Source of the DNA: Hamadaea tsunoensis DSM 44101
GTDB taxonomy: Bacteria > Actinomycetota > Actinomycetes > Mycobacteriales > Micromonosporaceae
DNA length: 64,000 nucleotides
NCBI RefSeq assembly: GCF_000428945.1
Contig: NZ_AUAX01000017.1
Coordinates: 124,001-188,000 of the forward strand
Direction: 5' to 3'
The notes beneath the pieces are model-generated. The model was not told the origin of the DNA. It did not search any database and saw only the letters and a list, made by a program, of their open reading frames with translations. The position numbers were made by a program, and so were the translations under genes. This document shows, piece after piece, positions 32,488 through 41,523 of this stretch (position 1 is the first letter of the stretch; each line of letters opens with the position of its first letter).

Positions 32488-35247
32488 TTAGGGCTGGTGC
32501 GCGTGTCGGATCGCGAAGCCGGGGGCCGCCGCTCGCGTCGCCGTGGACGTCCCGCCGGCGACCGCCGGGTTCCGGAACGTGCCGACGACGTCCACCAGCA
32601 CGTCCGTACGACCGGCCCGGTTGTAGACGTTGAAGCCGTCGGCCGGCCCGATGAGGGTGTACACGGCGTTCGGGATGATCTGGCCCTGGGCCGGGTTGAG
32701 GTTGCTGACGTCGGGCCGGCCGACGCCCGCGATGCCGCTCGGCCACACCGACAGGAAGGTCGACGCCGTCGGGGCGACCGCCGTCACGTTCAGCGCCAGG
32801 CCTTCGGTCCCGGCCGTCGCGACCGAGCCGGGCGCGGTCACGGTGGCGGTGGTGTCGGGCCCCAATGCCGGGACCGGATCCCCCTGGCGGGTGTCGGCGA
32901 TGCGTACCGGGGTCAGGGCCTTGAACCGCAGGCCGCCCAGGGTGCTGTCGTCGAAGAAGCCCATGACGTCCACGATGACGTGCGAGGCGGCCAGGGTGTA
33001 GACGGCGATCGAGGGGTAGCCGCCGCAGCACGTTCCCACCGGCACGATGGCCATGTTGGGGACGGCGACGTCACCGGCCTTGTAGTTCAAGGTCGACGTG
33101 CCGGGCCGGACGCCGGTGTCGTTCCAGGTCGTCAGGAAGCCGTCCGCCGAGGGGCTGACGGCCGTCACGTTGACCACCAGCGCGCGGATGTGCGGATTGG
33201 TGTCCGCGCCGAAGTCGACGCCGACCGAGACCGCCTCGCCGGCGGCCAGCCTGGTGCCGGGACCGGTACGGCTGTCGAAGATCCGGCCCGGGATGACGGG
33301 CTGGTACTCGCCGCCGGTCCCCCGGGTGGCGGCGACGGTGCTGTCGGCGGCGTAATAGCCGACGACGTCGGCGATCACGTGCGTACTGCCCGCGTGGTTG
33401 TAGATGTTCACCTTGCCGCCGGACCCCAGGGCGACCGTGACGGAGTTGGCGCCCGTCCACCCGGGGACCAGGTTGAGCGACGAGGTGGTGGGCTGGGGGA
33501 GGCCGGCGGGGTACACGGTGAGGAAGCTCGACGCGGTCGCGCCGGTCGCGGTCACGTTGAGGACCACGGCCGACACGCCGGAGGCCGCGACGCCGCCCCG
33601 GCCGGTGACCTGGAGGCTGATCGTCGACTGCGGTCCCATGGGGGCTGCCGGGGAGGTCCCCAGGCCGCTGCGGGTGTCGAGGATCCGCGCCGGGGTGACC
33701 GGGTAGTAGGTGCCCTTGTTGTCGCTCACGACCAGGGTCTCGCTCAGGGCGTGCGTGACCGTTCCGGTCGCGATGATCGTGATCGCGTAGCGGCCCGCGA
33801 CCACGCTGCCGGCGGCGGTGAACGTGGCGGTGGACGAGCCGCCGGTGGGCAGGGTGGCGGGGCTGAAGGCGGCGGTCACGCCGGTGGGCTGGCCGGCCGC
33901 GGACAGCATCACGGTACGCGCCGCGCCCGCCGTGATCGGCAGCCGGACCGCTGTCGTCCCCGTCCCGCCCGGCGAGGTGACCACCAGGCCGGCCTGGATG
34001 TCGAAGTCGTCGGCCGCGGGCGGCGGCGTGGGCGTGGTTCCCGTGTAGAGCAGGACATCGGGCGAGCCGCTGCCGCGGCCGACCACCAGGCTCGGCGTGG
34101 CGTTGCCGAGCACCTTCGCCGACACCTGGGCGGGGGTGAACGCGGGGTTGTCCGCCAGCACCAGCGCCGCGGCCCCGGCCACATGCGGCGACGCCATCGA
34201 CGTACCACTGAGGACGGTGGACGCGGACGTGCCGGCGATCGACGCCGAGGTGATGGCGACGCCGGGCGCGAACAGGTCGACGCAGGAACCGAAGTTGGAG
34301 AAGCTCGCCCGGTTGTCGTTGCGGTCGGTGGCGCCGACGGTGATCGCGGCCGGCAGGCGGCCGGGTGAGTCGCCGCAGGCGTCGACGTCGCTGTTGCCCG
34401 CCGCGACCACGTAGGTGATGCCGGACGCGATCGAGTTGCCGACGGCCGCGTCCAGCACCGAGTCGCCGGAGCTTCCCAGGCTCATGTTCGCCACCGCCGG
34501 CTTGACGGCGTGCGCGGTCACCCAGTCGACGCCGGCGACCACGCTCGCCGTCGAACCCGTGCCGGTGCAGCCGAGGACCCGGACCGCCACCAGCGACACG
34601 CCCTTGGCGACGCCGAACGTCGTGCCGCCGATCGTGCCGGCGACGTGCGTACCGTGGCCGTTGCAGTCGTCCGCGCTGCCGCCGGGGGTGATCTCGTCGA
34701 CCCCCTTGACGGCCCGGCCGCCGAAATCGGTGTGGTTCAACCGGATACCGGTATCGATCACGTAGGCGTGCACGTTGGCCGCGGTCGTCGCATAGCTGTA
34801 CGCGCCGTCCAGCGGAAGCCGCCGCTGATCGATGCGATCCAGGCCCCACGACGGCGGAGCGGCCTGGGTCGCGTCGACGCGGATCTCCTGGTTCTGCTGG
34901 ATGTACGCCACATCCGGCGCGCCGGTCATCGCCAGCGCGTGCTCGGCGCTCATCGTGGCCGCGAACCCTCGGACGGCCGCGGTGAAGATCCGGTCGACAT
35001 GGGCGTCGTACTGCCGGGCCAGTGATCGCGCCACCTCCTCGACGGTGTCGCCGTAGCCGGAGGGCTTCAGGACGACGATGTAACTGCCAGGGATGGCGTG
35101 GGGACTGCCGGCCCCGATGATGGTGCCGTGGGTCGCCGGTGCGCCGGCGGCGACCGGCCCACCGGCCGCCGCCAGGCCCACGGCCGCCACGAGGAGCAGG
35201 CCGGCTCCCCACCAGGGGCGACGCCGTACGGTTCGGGAAATCTTCAT
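32488..35247 (-). CDS. Secreted subtilisin-family (S8) serine protease
   Basis: 919 residues. Signal peptide at 1-36, inhibitor I9-type propeptide (about 52-125, IPGSYIVVLKPSGYGDTVEE), then a proteinase-K-like catalytic domain with Asp165 (AYVIDTGIR), His198 (CNGHGTHVAGT), oxyanion Asn285 (VVAAGNSD) and Ser350 (SGTSMASPHVAG). A beta-sandwich of about 100 residues and three homologous domains of about 130 residues follow, each starting like YYPVTPARILDTRSG with ADVVGYY/VDVMGFF/VDVVGTF near its end, a surface module common in actinomycetes. Exported and self-activated; probably bound to the wall or to polymers by the C-terminal modules. ATG 35247 is preceded by GGAAGAGGG. Confidence 0.93.
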   Translation of the reverse strand: MKISRTVRRRPWWGAGLLLVAAVGLAAAGGPVAAGAPATHGTIIGAGSPHAIPGSYIVVLKPSGYGDTVEEVARSLARQYDAHVDRIFTAAVRGFAATMSAEHALAMTGAPDVAYIQQNQEIRVDATQAAPPSWGLDRIDQRRLPLDGAYSYATTAANVHAYVIDTGIRLNHTDFGGRAVKGVDEITPGGSADDCNGHGTHVAGTIGGTTFGVAKGVSLVAVRVLGCTGTGSTASVVAGVDWVTAHAVKPAVANMSLGSSGDSVLDAAVGNSIASGITYVVAAGNSDVDACGDSPGRLPAAITVGATDRNDNRASFSNFGSCVDLFAPGVAITSASIAGTSASTVLSGTSMASPHVAGAAALVLADNPAFTPAQVSAKVLGNATPSLVVGRGSGSPDVLLYTGTTPTPPPAADDFDIQAGLVVTSPGGTGTTAVRLPITAGAARTVMLSAAGQPTGVTAAFSPATLPTGGSSTATFTAAGSVVAGRYAITIIATGTVTHALSETLVVSDNKGTYYPVTPARILDTRSGLGTSPAAPMGPQSTISLQVTGRGGVAASGVSAVVLNVTATGATASSFLTVYPAGLPQPTTSSLNLVPGWTGANSVTVALGSGGKVNIYNHAGSTHVIADVVGYYAADSTVAATRGTGGEYQPVIPGRIFDSRTGPGTRLAAGEAVSVGVDFGADTNPHIRALVVNVTAVSPSADGFLTTWNDTGVRPGTSTLNYKAGDVAVPNMAIVPVGTCCGGYPSIAVYTLAASHVIVDVMGFFDDSTLGGLRFKALTPVRIADTRQGDPVPALGPDTTATVTAPGSVATAGTEGLALNVTAVAPTASTFLSVWPSGIAGVGRPDVSNLNPAQGQIIPNAVYTLIGPADGFNVYNRAGRTDVLVDVVGTFRNPAVAGGTSTATRAAAPGFAIRHAHQP

Positions 35248-35354
35248 CGGGCCCTCTTCCGGTCGCGTCCACGGGAGTGGCGTTGGAAGACGGTCGCCGT
35301 GGAGATCTCGGCTGATGGTACGGCCAGATGACCGGATTGTCGGGTATGCCGGTC

Positions 35355-36068
35355 TCAGGGTTGGGTTGTCAGCACGTTGAAGACGGCCTCCGCCCGATCG
35401 CGCCGGGCGTACAGGTCCCAGGCGGCGTCGGCCAGCGCATCGGGGTCCAGCACCGGCAGGCCCGCGGTCGGCCGGGCGCTCATGAACCGGTGGATGTCGC
35501 CGCGCTCGATCAGGCCGCCGATGGTCAGCGTGCCCGCGTACACGCCACGGTCGGCGAGCGCGGCGTGCAGCGTCACGGCGTAGTTGCGCAGGGCGGCAGA
35601 GGAGAGGGCCAGGCTGCCGAGGGCCGGCATCGGCAGCACGGAACTGAGCCCGCCCGCGAACAGCAGCCCGCCGTCACCCCGTTCGAGCATGCCCGGCAGC
35701 ACCGCGCCGACGAGGTCGACCGCCGCGTACACCCAGCTCATCGCCGCCCGCACGGACTCGCTGTCGGACTTCTCGATGCCGGCCGGCATCCGGTCGGGTT
35801 CGAGCGCGGCCGGGCCGTAGTACACGATCTCCGGCTGGTCGAACCGCTCGGTGATCGCGTCGACCGCGGCGGCCAGCCGGCCCGGGTCGCGGACGTCGGC
35901 GACGAACGAGGCGGCCTCGATGCCTTGTGCGGCAAGCGACGCGAGATATCCCTCGTGCCGCTCCGCCGTACGCGACACCAGCGCGACCCGGTGCCCCTCC
36001 CGGCCGAAGCGGTGTGCGATGGACAGGCCGAGCCCGGGTCCGGCACCGAAGACAGCCAGCGTTCCCAC
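35355..36068 (-). CDS. SDR-fold protein lacking the catalytic Tyr-Lys pair
   Basis: 237 residues with a Rossmann N-terminus (GAGPGLGLSIAHRFGREGH) and the usual SDR helix order. At the active site, where SDR enzymes have YxxxK, this protein reads LGSLALSSAALRNYA, so Tyr and Lys are replaced by Leu and Ser. A Ser remains in GGLSSVLP. It may be a non-catalytic NAD(P) binder or use other chemistry. GTG 36068 has an ideal AGGAGG 5 bases upstream. Divergent from a TetR gene with two operator-like dyads in the shared gap, so it is very likely the repressor's target. Confidence 0.8.
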   Translation of the reverse strand: MGTLAVFGAGPGLGLSIAHRFGREGHRVALVSRTAERHEGYLASLAAQGIEAASFVADVRDPGRLAAAVDAITERFDQPEIVYYGPAALEPDRMPAGIEKSDSESVRAAMSWVYAAVDLVGAVLPGMLERGDGGLLFAGGLSSVLPMPALGSLALSSAALRNYAVTLHAALADRGVYAGTLTIGGLIERGDIHRFMSARPTAGLPVLDPDALADAAWDLYARRDRAEAVFNVLTTQP

Positions 36069-36078
36069 GGTTCCTCCT

Positions 36079-36139
36079 AAGTTGAGGGGGTCCTCAGATT
36101 AAGCCGACCGTAGCATGAACCTGAGGGAGCCCTCAACTT
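36079..36139. promoter_or_regulatory. Two TetR-type operator dyads in a divergent promoter
   Basis: Site 1 at 36079-36097 and site 2 at 36121-36139. Each has its own symmetry (TGAGG-N5-CCTCA and TGAGGG-AG-CCCTCA), and the outer AAGTTGAGG/CCTCAACTT ends make the whole region an imperfect mirror. The sites flank the start-proximal promoters of the SDR and TetR genes. Confidence 0.55.
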
Positions 36140-36145
36140 TGTAGG

Positions 36146-36796
36146 ATGGTGGGCGTGACCACCGGAACCAGGCCGCTGCGCGCGGACGCCGCCCGCAACC
36201 GCGACCGGCTGCTCGCCGCCGCCGGCGAGGTGTTCGCCGAGCGCGGCCTGGACGCCCCGCTCGAAGAGATCGCCCGCCGCGCCGGCGTCAGCATCGGCAC
36301 CCTCTACAACCACTTCCCAGCCCGCGATGACCTGTTCGACGCGATCTTCCCGCCCCGGATGGCCGTCCTCGACGCCGCCGCGCAGGAGGCGCTTGCCGAC
36401 CCGGACCCGTGGTCGGGATTCGCCGCCTTCACCGAGGCGCTGTTCGCGCTGCACGCCGAGGACCGCGGCCTCAACGACGCGCTGGCGCAACGCGTACCGC
36501 TGTCACCGGAGGTCGTGGAAGCCTGCCACCGCTGCTTCGCGTACATCGAAAGGCTGGTGGCGAGGGCGAAGGAGAGCGGGCAGCTGCGGGCGGACTTCGA
36601 GGCGGCCGACTACGCCGCGCTGATCTGGTCGATGTCGCAGGTGATCCGCGAGACGGCGGGCGTGGCGCCGCAGGTGTGGCGGCGGTGCCTCGGGTTCTTC
36701 CTCGACGGCCTGCGGGCGGGGGCGGCGCATCCGGTGGGCGTTCCCGGGCTCACCCCGGAACAGCTCGCCCGCATCATGGCCGCGCCCCCGGCGTAA
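36146..36796 (+). CDS. TetR-family regulator
   Basis: 216 residues. N-terminal HTH: RDRLLAAAGEVFAERGLDAP, LEEIARRAGVSIGTLYNHF, PARDDLFDAI. The ligand-binding half (about 80-215) is helical and typical for the family. Start candidates are ATG 36146 and GTG 36155; neither has a clearly better ribosome site. It is divergent from the SDR-like gene and its start is 7 bases from the right-hand operator dyad, so it probably represses both genes. The gene ends 28 bases from the convergent MDR stop. Confidence 0.88.
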   Translation: MVGVTTGTRPLRADAARNRDRLLAAAGEVFAERGLDAPLEEIARRAGVSIGTLYNHFPARDDLFDAIFPPRMAVLDAAAQEALADPDPWSGFAAFTEALFALHAEDRGLNDALAQRVPLSPEVVEACHRCFAYIERLVARAKESGQLRADFEAADYAALIWSMSQVIRETAGVAPQVWRRCLGFFLDGLRAGAAHPVGVPGLTPEQLARIMAAPPA

Positions 36797-36823
36797 GGGC
36801 CCGGAACAAGCCGGCCGGCCCGG

Positions 36824-37816
36824 TCAGGCGGCGACGGTGACGACGACCTTGCCGGAGGCGTGGCCCGCCTCGACGTAGCGCATCGCCGCCGGCAGTTCCG
36901 CGAACGCGTACGCGCGGTCGATCACCGGTGTCACTTCGCCGCTGTCGGTGAGCCCGGCCAGTTCGGTGAGGTTCCGGGCGCTGGACGGTCCGATGTGCGT
37001 GTCGGTGATGACGACGCGCCGCGTACCGAACCTGCCGATCAGGGTCGCCCCGATCATGTGGTCCATCGGCCGTACCCAGCGTCCGGCCTTGCCGCCGATC
37101 ACCACGTACGTCCCTTGTGGACGAAGTGTGCGCCGGGCGGCCGTCACCCTTGGACTTCCGGCGATGTCCAGCAGGGCGTCGAAATCGCGGGCGACCTTCG
37201 TGAAGTCCTCGGTCCGGTAGTCGATGACGGTGGCCGCGCCGAGGCCCCGGACGAGGTCGGCGTTGCGGCCGCCGCAGACGCCCGTGACCTCGGCGCCCGC
37301 GGCCCGGGCCAGCTGGACGGCGAAGGTGCCGATCCCGCTGGACGCGCCGTTGACCAGCAGCCGCCGGCCGCCGGTCAGCCGGGCATCGTCGCGCACGGCC
37401 TGCAGCGCGGTCACCGCGGCCATCGGGTACGCCGCCGCCTCCTCGAAACTCAGCCGCCTCGGCTTCGCCGCCAGCAGGTCCTCGCGTACGCAGGCGAATT
37501 CCGCGTACGCGCCGTGCTTGACGAGCGCGTACACCTCGTCGCCGGGCTGGAAGAGCGTGACGCCGGGGCCGGTGGCGGCGACGACGCCGGCCAGGTCGCA
37601 GCCGATGATCGGCTGGAGCGGCCGGCGCTTGCCGAAGCCGCCGGGGGTGAAGCGGGCGGCGAGCGGCTCGCCGCGCATGTGGTGCCAGTCGTAGGGATTG
37701 ATGGACGTCGCCCGGACCCGCACGAGGACCTCGCCGGCCGCGGGTGTCGGGGTGGGAACGTCGCTGAGCAGCAGATTCTCCGGCGGTCCGTACGTGCGGA
37801 GCAGGTACGCCTTCAT
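36824..37816 (-). CDS. NAD(P)-dependent oxidoreductase, quinone-reductase (MDR) type
   Basis: 330 residues of the zinc-free medium-chain dehydrogenase group. N-terminal GroES-like domain (GEVLVRVRATSINPYDWHHM, IGCDLAGVVAATGPGV), Rossmann part with LLVNGASSGIGTFAVQLARA, no zinc-binding cysteines. Such enzymes reduce enones or quinones. Three copies of CTTAC-N3-GTAAG lie just upstream of ATG 37816, the same dyad that stands before the adjacent TetR gene, which makes this gene the repressor's target. Induction by an electrophilic or quinone compound is plausible. Confidence 0.88.
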   Translation of the reverse strand: MKAYLLRTYGPPENLLLSDVPTPTPAAGEVLVRVRATSINPYDWHHMRGEPLAARFTPGGFGKRRPLQPIIGCDLAGVVAATGPGVTLFQPGDEVYALVKHGAYAEFACVREDLLAAKPRRLSFEEAAAYPMAAVTALQAVRDDARLTGGRRLLVNGASSGIGTFAVQLARAAGAEVTGVCGGRNADLVRGLGAATVIDYRTEDFTKVARDFDALLDIAGSPRVTAARRTLRPQGTYVVIGGKAGRWVRPMDHMIGATLIGRFGTRRVVITDTHIGPSSARNLTELAGLTDSGEVTPVIDRAYAFAELPAAMRYVEAGHASGKVVVTVAA

Positions 37817-37830
37817 CGAGCACTCCTGAC

Positions 37831-37875
37831 CTTACGTTGTAAGTCTTACGTTGTAAGGTAGCCTTACGCCGTAAG
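37831..37875. promoter_or_regulatory. Triple operator before the oxidoreductase gene
   Basis: CTTACGTTGTAAG at 37831-37843 and again at 37845-37857, then CTTACGCCGTAAG at 37863-37875: three CTTAC-N3-GTAAG dyads with starts 14 and 18 bases apart. The first lies 14 bases before the start codon. The same dyad occurs once before the TetR gene at 38646. Confidence 0.75.
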
Positions 37876-37920
37876 AACGGTCAAGGGGTCGGCGGAAAAT
37901 CGGCGCAGCCTTGACTCGGC

Positions 37921-37987
37921 GCGCGGTCAGATCGGCGCGGTCAGATCAGCGCAGCCGGTCGGCGCAGTCGGTCAGCGCAGCCGATCG
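37921..37987. repeat. Degenerate 13-14-bp tandem array at the 3' end of a TetR gene
   Basis: Five units beginning GCGC(A/G)G at 37921, 37935, 37949, 37962 and 37975. The TetR stop codon (37972-37974) lies at the joint between units four and five, so the gene's last codons are part of the array. Confidence 0.7.
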
Positions 37988-38637
37988 AGGCCGTCGAGGA
38001 CGATGTCCAGCCCGAACTCGAATTCGGTCTGGTCGTCACACCAGCCTATGGTCGATTCGGGGTCGTCGTGCGCCACCTCGGACAACATGCCGACAAGATG
38101 GGGCAGGCGCGCGGCCATGGCCACCATGACCGGATCGGGCTCACCGGTCGTCGGGCCGCCGCCGGGATCGAACAGCTCCTGGCTGAAGCCCAGTGCCCGG
38201 CTGCCCAGCGCGTGCATGGCGTGATGGCACAGGTCGTTCGAGAAGCCGCCGTCGCGCATGATCCCCACGAGGGCGTCCATGTGCAGCAGGACCGCCGGAC
38301 TGGCGTTCTTCCGGGACTCGATCACCCCCGGTGCCCACGGGTGGCGCAGCAGCACCTCACGCGCGGCGAGGATGTGCACGCGGGCCGCCTTCTTCCAGTC
38401 GTCGCCCCGGCTCGGCAGCGTCACGCGCGCGGCGGCCTCGTTGATCTCCGCGCCGATCACGTCGACGACGCCGTCGAGGACCTGCTCCTTGTTGGCCACG
38501 TGGTGGTAGAGCGACATCGCCTCCGCGCCCAGCTCCTCCGCGAGGCGGCGCATCGTGACGGCGGAGATGCCGCCGGAGTCGGCGAGCTGGACCGCGGCCC
38601 GCAGCACCCGGTCCCGGCTCAGGGCAGGCCTCGACAC
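37972..38637 (-). CDS. TetR-family regulator of the oxidoreductase
   Basis: 221 residues. HTH in the first 50 (RDRVLRAAVQLADSGGISAV, MRRLAEELGAEAMSLYHHV, ANKEQVLDGV). The C-terminal part has the TetR_C fold typical of repressors with the YHHVANK signature. GTG 38637; a CTTAC-N3-GTAAG dyad begins 9 bases upstream. Three more copies stand before the MDR gene about 100 bases downstream of its stop on the same strand, so it should repress itself and that enzyme. The distance between the two genes (155 bases) and separate operators point to separate transcripts. Confidence 0.88.
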   Translation of the reverse strand: MSRPALSRDRVLRAAVQLADSGGISAVTMRRLAEELGAEAMSLYHHVANKEQVLDGVVDVIGAEINEAAARVTLPSRGDDWKKAARVHILAAREVLLRHPWAPGVIESRKNASPAVLLHMDALVGIMRDGGFSNDLCHHAMHALGSRALGFSQELFDPGGGPTTGEPDPVMVAMAARLPHLVGMLSEVAHDDPESTIGWCDDQTEFEFGLDIVLDGLDRLR

Positions 38638-38645
38638 GCAGCCAG

Positions 38646-38658
38646 CTTACAAGGTAAG
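38646..38658. promoter_or_regulatory. Autoregulatory operator of the TetR gene
   Basis: CTTACAAGGTAAG, matching the CTTAC-N3-GTAAG dyads at 37831-37875, placed 9 bases upstream of the TetR GTG. Confidence 0.72.
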
Positions 38659-38659
38659 A

Positions 38660-38693
38660 CGGGTGCCCCGCCGCGTCCGCGACGGGGCACCCG
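38660..38693 (-). terminator. Terminator of the GH16 gene
   Basis: Perfect 11-bp stem (CGGGTGCCCCG and its complement) around a 12-base loop, 9 bases after the GH16 stop and directly upstream of the TetR operator. Confidence 0.65.
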
Positions 38694-38701
38694 TGGCGCG
38701 T

Positions 38702-41407
38702 TCAGCCCGCGTACACGCCGAACTCGAGCAGCGAGTAGCCGTACTGGGTGGCGCGGGTGGTGCCGTACATCCGGACGTACCGGCCGCTGCCCGTGATGTT
38801 CAGGGTCTGGGTACCACCGGCCGCGGTCGTGGTGCTGTAGATGCTCGTCCAGGTCGTCCCGTCGGGCGACGTCTGGATCTGGTACGCCTTGCCGTAGGCG
38901 GCCTCCCACTGCAGCACGACCTTGCAGATCGACTGCGTCGAACCGAGGTCGACCTGCAGCCACTGCGGGTCGGCGAAGGCGCTGGACCACCGCGTACCGG
39001 CGTTGCCGTCGACCGCGTTGGCCGCGGGGAAGGCCGCGTTCTCCTGGGACGACGCGGTCGCCGGCCGGCCCTGCGCGATGTTCGTCGTGCCGCAGGTGCC
39101 GGCCGGGCTCACCGTCCACGTGAACGAGGTCGAGCCGGACGCGCCGGTGGTGTCCTGGGCGGTCACCGTGACGGTGGACGTCCCGGCGGCCGTCGGCGTA
39201 CCCGAGACGAGGCCCGTCGAGGTGTTGATCGACAGTCCGGCCGGCAGGCCCGTCGCGCCGTAGGTCAGCGTCTGCCCGCCGGCCGAGTCGGTGGCGGCGA
39301 TCTGCAGGCTGGTCGCCGTCCCCACGGTGGCGGTCCGGTTGCCCGGGTTGGTGACCGTGACCGTGTTGCCGCTACCGGAGGACTGGGCGTACGCCTCGAA
39401 CTCCCACAGCGAGTAGCCGTACTGGGTCGCCCGCTGGGTTCCGTTCATCCGCAGATAGCGGCCGGTACCCGTGACGGTGAGCGCCTGCACCCCGCCGGTT
39501 CCCGTCGTGGTCGAGAAGATCGTCGTCCACGTGGCGTTGTCGGCGGACACCTGCACGGAGTACGCCGTCGCGTATGCCGCCTCCCAGTTCAGCACCACCT
39601 TGCACAACTGGTACGCCTGTCCGAGGTCGACGGTCAGCGTCTGCGGGTCGGAGAAGGCGCTGGACCATCGCGTACCCGTGTCGCCGTCGACCGCGTTGCC
39701 CGGTGCGGTTCCGGCGTTCTCCTGCGTACCGGTCACCGGCTTGCGCAGCGCGACATCGGTCGTGCCACACGTCCCGCCCGTGCCGCCGGTGACGGTCCAC
39801 GTGAACGTCGCCGCTCCGCTCGCCCCGGTGGTGTCGTGCGCCGAGATGGTGACGCTCGACGTTCCGGCGGCCGTCGGCGTACCGGAGATGAGGCCCGTCG
39901 TGGGGTTGACCGACAGCCCGGCGGGCAGGCCGGTCGCCCCGTAGGTCAGGGTCTGGCCGCTCGCCGAGTCGGTGGCGGCGATCTGCAGGCTGGTGGCGGT
40001 GCCGACCGCGGCGGTCCGGCTGCCGGGGTTGGTGACGGTGACCGTGTTGCCGGTGCCGCCGCCGGGCAGGGTCCAGATCTGCTGCGCGGAGCCGGTGCAC
40101 GTCTCGATGTCGAGCCGCGAACCGGTGTTGGCGCCCGGGACCGTGAGGCAGAGCCCCGAGTTCGGGTTGACCAGCGTGCCGTTGGCCTGCTTGGTCCAGC
40201 CCTGGGCCGCGGACGCGTTGCACGGATACCAGTCGACCTGCGTGCCGCTGGTCTTGCCGGCCGCCACGACGTCCAGGCAGCCGCCCTGCGTCCGCAGCGT
40301 GCCGTCGGTGTACGGCGACCACGCCTGGCCGGCCGTGCCGTTGCAGGCGACGACGTTGATCGGGTTGCTCGCGACGTTCAGCGAGTTCTGGTTGGCCAGG
40401 CACAGGCCGTTGAGGCCCTTGACCTGTCCGGTCGCCGTCGGCGTGCCGGTCGGCGTGGAGTTGCCGCCCTGCTCGTAGACCGCCACCCAGGCCGCGCTCA
40501 GCGTCCCGCCCGAGGTCGTGGCGGCCGTCGGCGTGGCCGACCCCTGGATGCCGTCGGGGTAGTTGCCGCCCATCGCCAGGTCCCAGATGATGAAGAAGCC
40601 GTGGTCGATGGCCGCCTGCCAGGCCGCGACGCCCACCGACGCCTCGGTGATCGTGCTCTCCACGACACCGTCCATGAGGAACTGCAGGATCTCGGCGTTC
40701 GTGTCGGTGCGATCGATGATCACCGCGTACGTGTGGTAGCCGGTCTGGCAGCTCGAACCCGCGCCGGGGCACGGGATGAGCGCGTGGCCGGGGCTGGGAC
40801 CGCTGGTGTGCAACGTCTGCGACGCCTCGTTGAGCGCGTTGACGTCCTCCATCATGTCGATCTCACCCGACTGCGGCCACCCCCCGCCGGTACGCATCGG
40901 GGCGCCCAATGCCCAGAACGCCGGCCAGTAGCCCAGGCCGCCGGCCGGGTTGGGCTGCTGGACCGAGGCGATCATCTCCATCTTGCCGCCGGGCGGGGCC
41001 TGGAAGTCGCTGCGGGTGCTCTCGATCCGGCCCGAGGTCCAGGTGCCGCCGCTGTTGACGGCCTTGAGCACCAGATGGCCGTTGCCGTCCAGGTAGACGT
41101 TGTCGGTGGAGTTGGTCGTGTGCTCCTTCTCGCCGGTACCGAAGCCGGTGCCGATGTCGTAGAACCAGTTCGCCGCGGCCGGCGCGGATCCGGCCGGACC
41201 GGCGAAGTCGTCGCTGAAAACGGTCGTCCAGCCGGCCGGCGGCGGGGGTGCCGGGTCGGCGTACGCCGCCGGGCTTTCGACGACCGAGGCGGTCAGGGCG
41301 ACGAGGACGCCGGCGGCGAGCAGGGTCAGCGCGGCCAGGGCGGAGCGTGCCCTGCTCGCTGTCTGCCGTGGGGCGGGGGGCCGGACGAGGCCCGGAATGA
41401 AAGACAC
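38702..41407 (-). CDS. Secreted GH16-type endoglucanase with ricin, Ig-like and discoidin modules
   Basis: 901 residues. Signal peptide at 1-50; GH16 domain (about 58-300) with the catalytic ExDxxE at Glu182-Asp184-Glu187 in QSGEIDMMEDVN, as in beta-1,3-glucanases; ricin-type trefoil (about 315-450, GLCLANQNSLNV and CLDVVAAGKTSG); then two tandem pairs, each of a He_PIG domain (YGATGLPAGLS) and an F5/8 discoidin-like domain (NAVDGDTGTRWSSAF and NAVDGNAGTRWSSAF). It should bind and cleave beta-glucan outside the cell. A GAGAGCGCTCTC palindrome 117 bases upstream of the start fits sugar-responsive LacI-type control. The tandem pairs are internal duplications. Confidence 0.88.
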   Translation of the reverse strand: MSFIPGLVRPPAPRQTASRARSALAALTLLAAGVLVALTASVVESPAAYADPAPPPPAGWTTVFSDDFAGPAGSAPAAANWFYDIGTGFGTGEKEHTTNSTDNVYLDGNGHLVLKAVNSGGTWTSGRIESTRSDFQAPPGGKMEMIASVQQPNPAGGLGYWPAFWALGAPMRTGGGWPQSGEIDMMEDVNALNEASQTLHTSGPSPGHALIPCPGAGSSCQTGYHTYAVIIDRTDTNAEILQFLMDGVVESTITEASVGVAAWQAAIDHGFFIIWDLAMGGNYPDGIQGSATPTAATTSGGTLSAAWVAVYEQGGNSTPTGTPTATGQVKGLNGLCLANQNSLNVASNPINVVACNGTAGQAWSPYTDGTLRTQGGCLDVVAAGKTSGTQVDWYPCNASAAQGWTKQANGTLVNPNSGLCLTVPGANTGSRLDIETCTGSAQQIWTLPGGGTGNTVTVTNPGSRTAAVGTATSLQIAATDSASGQTLTYGATGLPAGLSVNPTTGLISGTPTAAGTSSVTISAHDTTGASGAATFTWTVTGGTGGTCGTTDVALRKPVTGTQENAGTAPGNAVDGDTGTRWSSAFSDPQTLTVDLGQAYQLCKVVLNWEAAYATAYSVQVSADNATWTTIFSTTTGTGGVQALTVTGTGRYLRMNGTQRATQYGYSLWEFEAYAQSSGSGNTVTVTNPGNRTATVGTATSLQIAATDSAGGQTLTYGATGLPAGLSINTSTGLVSGTPTAAGTSTVTVTAQDTTGASGSTSFTWTVSPAGTCGTTNIAQGRPATASSQENAAFPAANAVDGNAGTRWSSAFADPQWLQVDLGSTQSICKVVLQWEAAYGKAYQIQTSPDGTTWTSIYSTTTAAGGTQTLNITGSGRYVRMYGTTRATQYGYSLLEFGVYAG

Positions 41408-41523
41408 GGTGCCTTCCCTTCAGCGCGCGGGCGCGCGCTTACGGCTCCGGGGCGGACGCACCCGGTGACCGCGGGACGGCGGCGGTCGGTGCATCGGCCC
41501 GGACGCCAGTGTGGGCGATGAGA

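Noticed and set aside
31171-34368. A frame of over 1000 codons opposite the subtilase and hydrolase genes
   Set aside because: Crosses three real genes, Arg/Gly-rich, no family features.
36797-36823. GC-rich palindromic words between the TetR and MDR stops as a terminator
   Set aside because: Only short, non-contiguous pairing; not distinguishable from background at this GC.
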